Shown here: piece after piece, positions 7,640-16,288 of the stretch
Numbering within the stretch: position 1 is the stretch's first letter
Layout: the number at the start of each line of letters is the position of its first letter
Assembly: GCA_022784645.1 (NCBI GenBank)
Contig: JALFZG010000076.1
Coordinates: 1 to 36,295 of the forward strand
Origin: Bacteroidales bacterium
GTDB lineage: Bacteria > Bacteroidota > Bacteroidia > Bacteroidales > Paludibacteraceae
Length of the DNA stretch: 36,295 nt
Direction: 5' to 3'
Notes under the pieces: model-generated
The model's input: the letters and a program-made list of their open reading frames with translations, nothing else
What the model was told of the DNA's origin: nothing
The model's database searches: none
Position numbers and translations under genes: made by a program

Positions 7640-9736
7640 TCAATATTTGCATTTAGAAGCGCATTCCTTCTTGCATTCAGAACCGCAATTAGGAGTTTTG
7701 TTTCGGAGGATAAAGCTGTTGGCTGGGATGGTGATATTGCCGCAGTCGGATACCCATTCCTTGTCGCTGTTGTTGATGCCAACCACTACGGTCTCGCCCA
7801 TGTAGGTGCGGGTGAAGAGGAGCACGCTGTCGTTGCAGAAGCGCTCTACGTAATCGCCATAGAGGAGGGGCATGGACTGGCGACGGAAGCGAATGAGGGC
7901 ATTCACTTCATTGCGCATACGCTTCTCGTTGTCGGTGAGTCCGCTGAAGCGCATCATGCGGCGGTTGTCGGGGTCGTTGGCACCACATTGGCCGTATTCA
8001 TCACCTTGATAGATGCAAGGAACACCGGGGATGGTGAGATTGAGTACTTCCAGCAGGAGCGCTTTCTTGAAGGCGAGGGCTTCACGATCGGGGTCGCCAT
8101 CGGCGGTCACGTTGATTTGGCGCGTCCAACCAGCTGCTTTGTCGTTTTCATCCCAACGAACAGCACCACCGGCGAGGGAGATAAAGCGCGTCTTATCGTG
8201 GTTACCGGAGATATTACCCATTGTGTGGTGGCTGCCGTAGATGCGTTGGCCGTCCATAATCACCTTAGCAATCTCCTTCATCGAATGGTCGGGTTTGCCG
8301 AACACGTCGATAGCCGTGTGATACACGTTGAAATCAAATTGGGCATTGAGCATACCCGTTTTAACGTAAGAAGATATGAGCTCTGGGTTGCCGTATGTCT
8401 CGCCAATCATCCAAAGTGCACGGTCGGGATACTGGCTCTTCATCTTGTGGGTGAACATGCGCCAATAGTTGAGCGGAATATGTTTGCAAGCATCGTGGCG
8501 GTAGCCGTCGAAATCGTAGTTGTTGACCCAATAGAGGGCGGTATCAGTCATGGCGTCGCACACCTCATTGCGCTCGAGGTCGAGGGTAGGGATATGTACA
8601 TCGAACCAAGTCGTGAGGCGGGCTTCATCCCAGAGTTCGAAATTTCTACGGCCGTCGGGGAGAATAGAGTCCGTGATCCAATCCGGATGCTCTTGGAGGG
8701 TGGGACTCTCAATATGCATGTGGTTAGCAACATAATCGAGAATTACGTTCATATTATGCGCATGAGCGGTAGAGAGCATTTCGCGAAGTGAAGCATCGTC
8801 GCCGAAGCGGTTGTCTATCTGCGTGTTGAAGATAGGCCAATAACCGTGGTAACCAGAGAATTTGGTATCGGGATTGAGCCAATGTCCCCAAGGCGTTGTG
8901 GGGTTCTGCGTGATGGGTGATATCCAGATAGTAGTGATGCCGAGGGAATCAAAGAATCCATCTTGAATCTTTTGTGTGATACCCTTGAAATCGCCCCCCA
9001 TATAGTCTACTCTGGGGTCAACATCGCTGCGATTAAGTGGCGCATCGTTGAGTGTGTCGCCATTCATGAAGCGATCCACCATCAGCGAATAGAGCACTTG
9101 CGCTTGCGGGTCATGACGATTGAGTTGAGCAGGATTCGTAATAGGACGACCGTTTTCAAGCGGGATAAGGGCATCGTTGAAGAAGCAGTCTTCTGCAGCT
9201 GCAAAGATACGCAGATAGGTGCGGCCCTCTAAACTGAATGGCAGGTCCTGCTTGCGAATCTGGAGCGTATAAGACATGGTCGTTTCGTCAAACGAGAATG
9301 CCTCTTTCGGGAGTATCACGTTTTGGATAAACGCTTCAAACTGCAGCTCTTTTCCTATTGGCAAACAGAACGAAACGAAGTCGTCGCCAGCCTTCAAAGT
9401 CGTGAGACCAGTGGCATACGCTTTTTGCGGAAGGATAGGTATGGATACAGTGGTCTTGCCGTTGGTGAGATTCAGGTAACCGAGGGCGTTGTCTTTACGG
9501 ATGATGCTCAATTCGCCATCGGATACCGGACCAAGCATGTAGGCATCGGAAATTTCCATCTTGCTCCAGTCGTCGGTCATTGGAACGTAGTCGGTAAGAA
9601 TCAGCTGAGTGGTGTCACCTGTAATGTAAATAGGGCTGATGGGTTCGCCCTTTTGCGTGTACTCCATGAGGGTAGGAGTGCTACTGCAGGCTGCCATTAC
9701 TGCAGCTGCCATGGTACAAAAAAGGATGTTTTTCAT
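7640..9736 (-). CDS. Lipoprotein alpha-amylase family (GH13) enzyme with tetra-Cys tail
   Basis: A 698-residue GH13 enzyme. A lipoprotein signal ends at Cys17 (MAAC). About 180 residues of beta-rich N-terminal region follow, then the barrel starting near YSLMVDRFMNGD (216-227). Motifs are VILDYVANH (331-339), FDGYRHDACKH with the nucleophile Asp415, MIGETYG with the acid/base Glu446, and SGNHDKTR with Asp514. GVPCIYQGDEYG precedes the C-domain. The surface-lipoprotein layout and N-terminal extension recall SusG or neopullulanase-like enzymes that cut alpha-glucans outside the cell. An odd point is the extreme C-terminus: Cys684, 688, 692 and 696 occur exactly every fourth residue. I know no such tail in the family. 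The gene is 54 bp downstream of the lolA-like gene and 23 bp upstream of the GH53 gene. Confidence 0.92.
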   Translation of the reverse strand: MKNILFCTMAAAVMAACSSTPTLMEYTQKGEPISPIYITGDTTQLILTDYVPMTDDWSKMEISDAYMLGPVSDGELSIIRKDNALGYLNLTNGKTTVSIPILPQKAYATGLTTLKAGDDFVSFCLPIGKELQFEAFIQNVILPKEAFSFDETTMSYTLQIRKQDLPFSLEGRTYLRIFAAAEDCFFNDALIPLENGRPITNPAQLNRHDPQAQVLYSLMVDRFMNGDTLNDAPLNRSDVDPRVDYMGGDFKGITQKIQDGFFDSLGITTIWISPITQNPTTPWGHWLNPDTKFSGYHGYWPIFNTQIDNRFGDDASLREMLSTAHAHNMNVILDYVANHMHIESPTLQEHPDWITDSILPDGRRNFELWDEARLTTWFDVHIPTLDLERNEVCDAMTDTALYWVNNYDFDGYRHDACKHIPLNYWRMFTHKMKSQYPDRALWMIGETYGNPELISSYVKTGMLNAQFDFNVYHTAIDVFGKPDHSMKEIAKVIMDGQRIYGSHHTMGNISGNHDKTRFISLAGGAVRWDENDKAAGWTRQINVTADGDPDREALAFKKALLLEVLNLTIPGVPCIYQGDEYGQCGANDPDNRRMMRFSGLTDNEKRMRNEVNALIRFRRQSMPLLYGDYVERFCNDSVLLFTRTYMGETVVVGINNSDKEWVSDCGNITIPANSFILRNKTPNCGSECKKECASKCKY

Positions 9737-9790
9737 ACTAATATATTTTGTGTTTGTTTTTCGCGGAAGGTTGGCCTTCGTTCAGAGTCA

Positions 9791-10354
9791 TTATTTCACA
9801 CTGTATGTCGTGTAATTGCCGTTGGCTTCCGTTACGGTAAGTCGCTGCAGTTGGCCGGTCTTTTTGTTGTATGCCACTACCAATTGGGCTATGCCTTGCG
9901 GCTGCTTTCCGTTGGCTGTAAGGGTGCAAACGTATTCGCCCGCTTCCTCTTTGTATTCGGCCGTTGCGTTGTTTAGAGCTGCCATTTCTTCCACTTTTCC
10001 GGAGAAAGCGAGCAGCAGGGTGGAGCGCAAGATCGTCCAGCGGTTTTGCGGATTCTTGGTTGGCAGTTTCTGCACTTTGCCGTTGCGGAGAGTCTCAAAA
10101 TTGGTTGCAGTTATCAGGGTATAGTCGCCTTCGGGTGAGGTGTAATCAAGACGGAGATTGTCAGGAGAAGTGAATACGAGCGTACCTTCTTTCTTCAGCT
10201 CTTTCTTCATTTTCGGCATTACTTTTACTTCCGTAAATGAGGTTGTCATTGTTTCTCCCTTCTTATGAAGCGAGAGAATTTTATCTTGAATACCAGCAGC
10301 AAATATGTTGCAGGTGAACAGCATCAACGCTGCAAGAATGCATGTTTTTTTCAT
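9791..10354 (-). CDS. LolA-like outer-membrane lipoprotein carrier family protein
   Basis: A 187-residue protein with a signal peptide (1-19, ending IFAA) and the LolA/LolB half-barrel pattern: MTTSFTEVKVMPKMKKELKKEGTL..., then SPDNLRLDYTSPEGDY, typical of the strand where LolA homologues contact lipid. The N-terminal region has KMKKELKKEGTLVF, as in the divergent LolA group that is encoded beside MMPL exporters. Its start overlaps the exporter's stop by 4 bp, so the two are translationally coupled. The pair is known in Bacteroidota and gamma-proteobacterial clusters for aryl polyene-like lipids, where it probably passes a lipid product across the periplasm. No biosynthetic genes are present here, so its cargo is unknown. 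It is probably not the housekeeping LolA. Confidence 0.82.
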   Translation of the reverse strand: MKKTCILAALMLFTCNIFAAGIQDKILSLHKKGETMTTSFTEVKVMPKMKKELKKEGTLVFTSPDNLRLDYTSPEGDYTLITATNFETLRNGKVQKLPTKNPQNRWTILRSTLLLAFSGKVEEMAALNNATAEYKEEAGEYVCTLTANGKQPQGIAQLVVAYNKKTGQLQRLTVTEANGNYTTYSVK

Positions 10355-12834
10355 TTCTTATGGTGATTGATTTTTATCGTATAATGTCGGATAAAGCCCT
10401 TAAGCCCGTATTGGTGGATTCTCAAATAAGCCCGATAGCATCTCGGCTGGAGGGTATATGAGAGTAAGAGGGTGGTGATCATACCCGTAACGGATGCAAA
10501 ACCGATGGAGTGAATCGCCGGATGCACGGCAAACAGCAGCGAGAACATACACATTACGAGGATAAATGCCGAGATCGTGATGGCCGTTTTATGATAAACC
10601 ATCGTCTTGCTCTGGCGGCCGCGGAGAAGACCATCCATGATGAAAATCGAGTAATCTACTCCAATACCGAAAATAAATGATGATACCACAATATTGATGA
10701 GATTAAACGGCTGATGGAACAAAGCCATTGCCCCCAAAACGGTGTACCAAGACAAGCACATAGGCAGAAAAGCAATGAGTGCAATCCATACATTGCGATA
10801 CGTGATTAGTAGCAGCAAGAGCACAAATACAGAGCTGATCAACATAATCTTGTTGAAGTCATTTCTTACGATTTCAACGAGATTTGTGCTATAGTAATAC
10901 GGATCTAACACAATACTTAAATCATTGGCAGTCAATGCGTTCTTTATCTCCGTCATCTTCTCTGCATCAGCTTTCAAAGAGAAATACACAAGCACGCGGT
11001 CATCTACTTGTTCGGTAAAATTATTGAGTACCTCGTCGGGAAGAATGCCTGCCTCTGCAACTAAATCTGGGCTGGCAGGAGCAGCCATCGCTTCTTGGAA
11101 GGGGGCGAACATGTCCGGCTCGATTCCTTCTTTCAAGCAAGCGTTTGTGACATTGCGCCACACCTCTTTTTGTTTCTCAGGCGTGAAATAACGTTGCCAA
11201 TGGTCAATACGCGCTTCTTGCATGCTGATAGACGGCATGACGGCACTCATTTTAGCGGGCTTACTAATCAGGCCCTCGCGGTAGAGACTGTCCGTAAGTT
11301 GCTCAATAGCAGGCAGTTGCTCCAAAGCATCGTTGAGATCATTGCCCATGGCTGCGAAATACTGCTGCGTCTTACCTTCGTTTTGATTCGCATTCCAATT
11401 ATCCATTGCTTTCTGTGTGGATTCGGATATGTAACCGATATGGCGGAGGTTGTTATCAAACGTATAACGTCCTGAAAAGCAGATACATACCACTACCCAA
11501 ATGACCACGAGAAGGCAAATTAAGTCGTTGCGATCAATCTCATAGCTGTTGAGTTTCTCCAGTATCGCAAACGCTTTCTTATTGGGGGTGTTTTTCTTCG
11601 GGAAGCAATGGGGCATGATGAAAAGGCTGATGAAGGTCGTTCCCACAATCGTGAGGAGCGCGAAAGCACCGAAGTCTTGCAAGAGCGACGATTTGGTGAG
11701 CAGCAATCCTGCAAACGCTCCGATAGTGGTGAGTGCCCCGAGAAAAACGGGTTTGCTTTGCTCGCGAATCGTAAGCTTTACATCTGCTGTATAGATATAA
11801 TGCACCATCACGTGGAGACAATAGGATAGCGCTACACCCAAAACGATTACGCCCAATCCGAGTGCCATCAGCGACATCCATCCGCGTATGAGGTATATAC
11901 CTGCCAATGCTGTAAACGCACCATACGCAATGGGGAGCAGCAACAGCAGTAAATAACTCGGTCTCTTGAGGCAGATGCCCAATAATAGGAAGATAACCGC
12001 TAATGCAATACCCAACGTCTTAACGATATCTTTACGAATTTGAATACTATTGTATGCCGCTTGTACTACTGTACCATGATACAATATTTCCACTCCAGGA
12101 AAAGTTGTTTGCATGGTTTCTTGCACGTCTTCAAAGTAGCGGATCAACTTAGATGCTGTTTTCGAGTCGTTGACGCCGAAATTGGGTGTGAAAAAACCAA
12201 TGCATGCCTGACCTTTACCGGAAAAAAGGTGGTTAAATTGGAAATTGCTCTCGCTTGAATTAACATTGGTGAGCATGTCCAAACTGAGATTCTTCATCGA
12301 GATGCCGCACGGGTCGTAAGCAATGACGTCAAAGAGGTATTGCCCTGTTTCCGTTTCCAAAATCTGCTCATACAACTGAATCTGCTGCCGGATATGGGCT
12401 TCTGAAACGAGCGAATCCATCTCCTCGTCAGTGAAATCCAAATAGGCTGGTCCGTGCTGCATCAAATACATGCCGGCATCAAGTATAAGCATGGGATCAA
12501 TCTGATAGAGTGCGTCTTGAAGATAGTGCGTGTTGCTGTCTTTCTCCATTACGTTTTCTACGAAATAATCCATGGCCAAAGCCAGGGTCTCGTTGTCAAC
12601 AGAATCCGCACTTACACCATCTTTCCTCACGGCTTGCAGCATCACCTTATCCTTGAGCCGGATATTCGTGAACACAATGCTCGAAGTCGAATCTTTCGAT
12701 TGGGGGAGGAGCTTGAAGATATCCTCTTCAAGTCGGCACTGCACGCCAAAACCAATACCCAACCCAAAGGTGATGAGCAAAATAGTCCATAGGAGCCATT
12801 TATTGCGTTGAAAAAAATCGTATATTTTAGTCAT
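10351..12834 (-). CDS. RND-superfamily (MMPL-type) inner-membrane exporter
   Basis: An 827-residue predicted exporter of the MMPL/RND superfamily. The topology is one TM helix at 13-31, a large periplasmic loop to about 275, five more helices (GIALAVIFLLLGI onward), a seventh near DLICLLVVIWVVVCICFSG, a second periplasmic loop, and five final helices starting at IMLISSVFVLLLLLITY. This two-fold repeat is the RND fold. The family exports lipids or other hydrophobic compounds by proton motive force. FIFGIGVDYSIFIMDGL in the second half is the conserved TM10-like segment with Asp. It overlaps the lolA-like gene by 4 bp and is the first gene of the leftward run, so a promoter should lie in 12835-12949. 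I could not identify one with confidence. Confidence 0.88.
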   Translation of the reverse strand: MTKIYDFFQRNKWLLWTILLITFGLGIGFGVQCRLEEDIFKLLPQSKDSTSSIVFTNIRLKDKVMLQAVRKDGVSADSVDNETLALAMDYFVENVMEKDSNTHYLQDALYQIDPMLILDAGMYLMQHGPAYLDFTDEEMDSLVSEAHIRQQIQLYEQILETETGQYLFDVIAYDPCGISMKNLSLDMLTNVNSSESNFQFNHLFSGKGQACIGFFTPNFGVNDSKTASKLIRYFEDVQETMQTTFPGVEILYHGTVVQAAYNSIQIRKDIVKTLGIALAVIFLLLGICLKRPSYLLLLLLPIAYGAFTALAGIYLIRGWMSLMALGLGVIVLGVALSYCLHVMVHYIYTADVKLTIREQSKPVFLGALTTIGAFAGLLLTKSSLLQDFGAFALLTIVGTTFISLFIMPHCFPKKNTPNKKAFAILEKLNSYEIDRNDLICLLVVIWVVVCICFSGRYTFDNNLRHIGYISESTQKAMDNWNANQNEGKTQQYFAAMGNDLNDALEQLPAIEQLTDSLYREGLISKPAKMSAVMPSISMQEARIDHWQRYFTPEKQKEVWRNVTNACLKEGIEPDMFAPFQEAMAAPASPDLVAEAGILPDEVLNNFTEQVDDRVLVYFSLKADAEKMTEIKNALTANDLSIVLDPYYYSTNLVEIVRNDFNKIMLISSVFVLLLLLITYRNVWIALIAFLPMCLSWYTVLGAMALFHQPFNLINIVVSSFIFGIGVDYSIFIMDGLLRGRQSKTMVYHKTAITISAFILVMCMFSLLFAVHPAIHSIGFASVTGMITTLLLSYTLQPRCYRAYLRIHQYGLKGFIRHYTIKINHHKK

Positions 12835-12949
12835 TCAATATCTTTTTTGTATACATGAGTTTTGTGAAAAGCATTTCTGAGAAGAGACTCGCTTTTTCGA
12901 AAGCATGTTTTTTTTATGCGGATTTGCTTATTTTGCAGAACTTGATGGG

Positions 12950-13588
12950 TTAGAAAAAGGGATTTTCGTCTTTTTCTTGTCCGATGGTAGTCTGACCGCC
13001 ATGTCCAGGTAACACTTTGGTGCGCGGGTGGAGGGTCATCAATCGGCCGAGTGATTGCATGAGTTGCCCGTAATTGCCTCCGGGCAAGTCCGTTCGTCCT
13101 ACTCCCGATTGAAAGAGCGTGTCGCCAGAAAAGAGAACTTCAGCCCCTTCTTCCGCATCACTAAGTTGATAACACACACTTCCTTGCGTATGTCCGGGGG
13201 TGTGGATTACCTTTACGAATGGCGGTATTGCGGCCAAAGTGAGGTGTTCGCCTAACGATTCGCGCATTAGCGGAAGTCCAAACATTTGCGCTTGTTGCTC
13301 CACGTTTGAAAAAAGTGACTCATCGGCATCATCCACAATCGGACGAAGGCCCCATGTTTCAAATACAAATCGCGCCCCAAACAGATGGTCAAGATGGGCG
13401 TGCGTCAGAAGATGCGCAATCGGACGAAGGCCACTGGTTTCGATATACTTGCTGATTGCCGCCTCTTCTTCCAGATAATAGGCTCCACAATCAATAATCA
13501 GACATTCGCCTGCTTTCATTCCTTGTGCTTGACTCACCACATAGCACGCTTCTTGAAACGGATTGACAAAAAATCGTTGTATTACCAT
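12950..13588 (-). CDS. MBL-fold metallo-hydrolase (glyoxalase II-like)
   Basis: A metallo-beta-lactamase-fold hydrolase of the small YcbL/GloB-like group. I start it at the ATG at 13588 (212 aa); an in-frame TTG at 13609 would add seven residues. The metal ligands are all visible: the THAHLDH motif, His in HTPGHTQGS, Asp in FSGDTLF and His in VLPGHGG. The C-terminal KDENPFF matches the family ending. Such enzymes hydrolyse thioesters such as S-lactoylglutathione, but Bacteroidales generally lack glutathione, so the natural substrate may be another thioester. It follows tex by 83 bp on the same strand. Confidence 0.9.
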   Translation of the reverse strand: MVIQRFFVNPFQEACYVVSQAQGMKAGECLIIDCGAYYLEEEAAISKYIETSGLRPIAHLLTHAHLDHLFGARFVFETWGLRPIVDDADESLFSNVEQQAQMFGLPLMRESLGEHLTLAAIPPFVKVIHTPGHTQGSVCYQLSDAEEGAEVLFSGDTLFQSGVGRTDLPGGNYGQLMQSLGRLMTLHPRTKVLPGHGGQTTIGQEKDENPFF

Positions 13589-13671
13589 CTGAATATTTGG
13601 TTTTAACAATTACGGAAGCCAAAATCTCCTAATTGCTATTTCTATTGCGTATTTCTTCTTTTTAGAGGATA

Positions 13672-15789
13672 TCAAAGCGTGAGACTGATACGACGCCTGC
13701 GGAGATCCACTTCGATAACCGTCACTTGAAGCTGTTGACCAAGGTGCAATTTCTTGCCTTTCATTTTGGAAATATGAATCAAGCCGTCTTGATGAACACC
13801 TAAATCCACGAATGCACCAAAAGCGGTGATATTGGTCACAATACCTGGCAATTGCATGCCTTCGCGCAAATCCTCTATCTCATGTACCTCATCGGAGAAA
13901 CGAAACATCTCAGCTTTTCCGCGAGGATCGCGACTCGGTTTATCGAGCTCCTTGAGAATATCCTGCAAGGTGGGAAGACCGGCTTCTGCACTTATATATC
14001 GCTGAATATCAATGCTTTTTCGCTTTTCATCCTGCTGAATCAGTTCGTTTATCGAACAGCCTGCATCCTTTGCCATTTGCTCTACAAGGGCATACCGCTC
14101 AGGGTGAACAGCTGTATTATCGAGCGGATTGTTGCTTCCGCTTACGCGCAAGAATCCAGCAGCCTGCTCAAACGTTTTTGCACCTAACTTGGGCACTTTA
14201 AGCAATGCTTTTCGGCTTTCAAACGGTCCATTAGCCGTACGATAACTGACGATATTCTGCGCCAAAGCCGGCCCTATACCCGAGATATACGTCAAGAGAT
14301 GCTTGGAAGCCGTATTGACATCTACGCCCACTTTGTTTACTACCGATTCTACGGTCATCGTGAGTGCATTCTTCAATTTTGCCTGATCCACATCGTGCTG
14401 ATATTGACCTACACCAATGGATTTGGGGTCGATTTTTACGAGTTCAGCAAGCGGATCCATCAATCTTCTGCCGATACTTACGGCCCCTCTTACTGTAATA
14501 TCCTCGTTTGGAAACTCCTCTCGCGCCACAGCTCCAGCCGAATAAACCGAAGCGCCACTCTCGCTCACAACAAACACATCCACGTCATCAATTCCCAAAC
14601 CATCGAGCATGCGGCTGACAAATGTTTCTGTCTCGCGAGATGCTGTGCCGTTACCAATAGCTATTGCCTCAATCGCAAATTTGGAAAGCAGCATTTTCAA
14701 CTCTTTCGTTGCGCCAGCAATATCGTTCTTTGGAGGCACGGGATAGATCACACTATGGTGAAGCAAATCGCCTTGAGCGCTCAAGCACACAACCTTGCAA
14801 CCTGTACGAAAACCGGGGTCGATGGCTAATACGCGCTTCTGCCCAAGTGGAGCAGCAAGCAACAGCTCTCGTGCATTGTCAGCAAACACGCGAATCGCTT
14901 CTTCATCGGCTTTGAGTTTGGCAGCAGCAGCATATTCCGTTTCGATAGCCGGCTTGAGCAAGCGTTTATATGCGTCCTCCACAGCCATGCTCACTTGCTC
15001 CGTACACGCATTGTTTCCTTTGAGGAAAATGCGGTCGAGCTTCTCCATGGCTTTTTGTTGATCGGGCGAGATGTCGATGCGCAAGAATCCTTCCGCTTCG
15101 CCTCTTCGCATGGCGAGCAGACGATGACTTTGAATACGACTCAACCTATCCTTGGCATCGAAATAATCGTTGTATTGCTCGGCTCCTTCGTCGGTTTGCT
15201 TAGCTTTGACTACCTTACTCGTAATCATCGCACTGTAATCAAACTCGCGGCGAATAGCGTTTCGCGCATTCTGACTCTCATTCACCCATTCAGCAATGAT
15301 GTCTCTTGCTCCTTGAAGGGCTTCTTCTTCGGTCAAGCGGCTTCCATCAGGGGTGAGAAGAAAACGCGAAGCCGCTTGCTCGGGTTGCAGGGTAGGGGAT
15401 TGCGCCATAAGTTGCTTTGCGAGCGGTTCGAGCCCTTTTTCTCTCGCCATATCCGCACGCGTCTTCCGATGCGGTTTGTAGGGCAGATAAAGGTCCTCAA
15501 GCGTGGCCGCATCCCAAGTGTCATCAATCTGCTTCCGGAGTGCATCCGTTAGTTTGCCTTGTTCTTCAATGGTGCGGAGAATCGTTTGCTTACGCGCAAT
15601 CAACTCTTCCAAACGCTCTTGCTCTGCCATCACGGCAGCAATCTGCATCTCATCCATGCTACCGGTACGTTCTTTGCGGTATCGGGCAATAAACGGCACG
15701 GTTGCCCCCTCATCCAGAAGGGACAACACAGCGGCAACCTGTTTTTCAGAAATGCCTATTCGATTGGATATGATTTGCGCTATCGTCAT
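13672..15789 (-). CDS. tex: Tex family RNA-binding transcriptional accessory protein
   Basis: I place the start at the ATG at 15789 (MTIAQIISNRIGIS, 705 aa); the longer frame upstream lies inside the next gene and lacks Tex similarity. The family order is visible: an N-terminal helical region with VPFIARYRKE, a YqgF-like RNase H fold (VLAIDPGFRTGCKV), HhH motifs (ISGIGPALAQNIVSYR and LRVSGSNNPLDNTAVHPE), and a C-terminal S1 domain (GIVTNITAFGAFVDLGVHQD). Tex binds nucleic acids and influences transcription and stress tolerance in several bacteria. The start overlaps the stop of the upstream gene in an ATGA, which indicates coupling. Length is normal. Confidence 0.95.
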   Translation of the reverse strand: MTIAQIISNRIGISEKQVAAVLSLLDEGATVPFIARYRKERTGSMDEMQIAAVMAEQERLEELIARKQTILRTIEEQGKLTDALRKQIDDTWDAATLEDLYLPYKPHRKTRADMAREKGLEPLAKQLMAQSPTLQPEQAASRFLLTPDGSRLTEEEALQGARDIIAEWVNESQNARNAIRREFDYSAMITSKVVKAKQTDEGAEQYNDYFDAKDRLSRIQSHRLLAMRRGEAEGFLRIDISPDQQKAMEKLDRIFLKGNNACTEQVSMAVEDAYKRLLKPAIETEYAAAAKLKADEEAIRVFADNARELLLAAPLGQKRVLAIDPGFRTGCKVVCLSAQGDLLHHSVIYPVPPKNDIAGATKELKMLLSKFAIEAIAIGNGTASRETETFVSRMLDGLGIDDVDVFVVSESGASVYSAGAVAREEFPNEDITVRGAVSIGRRLMDPLAELVKIDPKSIGVGQYQHDVDQAKLKNALTMTVESVVNKVGVDVNTASKHLLTYISGIGPALAQNIVSYRTANGPFESRKALLKVPKLGAKTFEQAAGFLRVSGSNNPLDNTAVHPERYALVEQMAKDAGCSINELIQQDEKRKSIDIQRYISAEAGLPTLQDILKELDKPSRDPRGKAEMFRFSDEVHEIEDLREGMQLPGIVTNITAFGAFVDLGVHQDGLIHISKMKGKKLHLGQQLQVTVIEVDLRRRRISLTL

Positions 15790-16271
15790 TGGAGTTTTCT
15801 GCAATAAATACGTACAGCCGTTTCTACCATCTGCAAACATGGACGCGTGGCATAATACGTTTCGGTTCGTTCGTCGGGCTTGGAGCAAATCTGAATGGGC
15901 GCCAACTTGCCATCTTTGCGCTCTTTGTTTAAGCCCAGCAACTCTCTGCAGATGAGGCTTCCTGTTTGCTCCTTAAAAGCAGCGGCAAGTGCCTGCACAT
16001 CGGCATAATTCTTCTGCTTGTTTTCGGCATTGGGGTAGGGCCCGGAATCCAAACCGGCAAGTATCACCATGCCGCAAACCGCGCCACATGTTTCGCGCAT
16101 TCTGCCGATGCCACCGCCAAAGCCGGCAGCAAGACGCGACATCAACTCCTCGCTGACGCCATACACATCAGCAAACGTCATTGCTACAGCCTGACAACAA
16201 TTGTAACCTTCTACAAACAGTTCGCGCGCACGCGCAACGCGCGCGTCTTCATTAATAATGAGTGGTTCCAC
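15786..16271 (-). CDS. C-GCAxxG-C-C family (redox-type) protein
   Basis: A 161-residue protein of the C_GCAxxG_C_C family, named for its spaced cysteines. Here GYNCCQAVAMTF is followed by GGGIGRMRETCGAVCGMVILAG and a later LICRELLG. The family is associated with redox or metal-binding roles, and its exact biochemistry is unsettled. Its stop overlaps the start of tex by 4 bp (ATGA), and the CobW-like GTPase gene ends 17 bp upstream. The neighbouring metal-handling GTPase makes a metal-related role attractive, but this is inference. Confidence 0.88.
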   Translation of the reverse strand: MEPLIINEDARVARARELFVEGYNCCQAVAMTFADVYGVSEELMSRLAAGFGGGIGRMRETCGAVCGMVILAGLDSGPYPNAENKQKNYADVQALAAAFKEQTGSLICRELLGLNKERKDGKLAPIQICSKPDERTETYYATRPCLQMVETAVRIYCRKLQ

Positions 16272-16288
16272 TATGATAATACACTAAA

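Noticed and set aside
7619..8791. 390-codon plus-strand reading frame
   Set aside because: It lies antisense to the second GH13 gene and its composition reflects the opposite strand's codons.
12890..12920. Terminator between the MBL and exporter genes
   Set aside because: A short GCTTT/AAAGC hairpin is present, but its T-tract lies on the plus strand, where no gene ends.
15790..15888. N-terminal extension of Tex
   Set aside because: The extra 33 residues lie within the C-GCAxxG-C-C gene in another frame; the ATG at 15789 gives the canonical Tex N-terminus.
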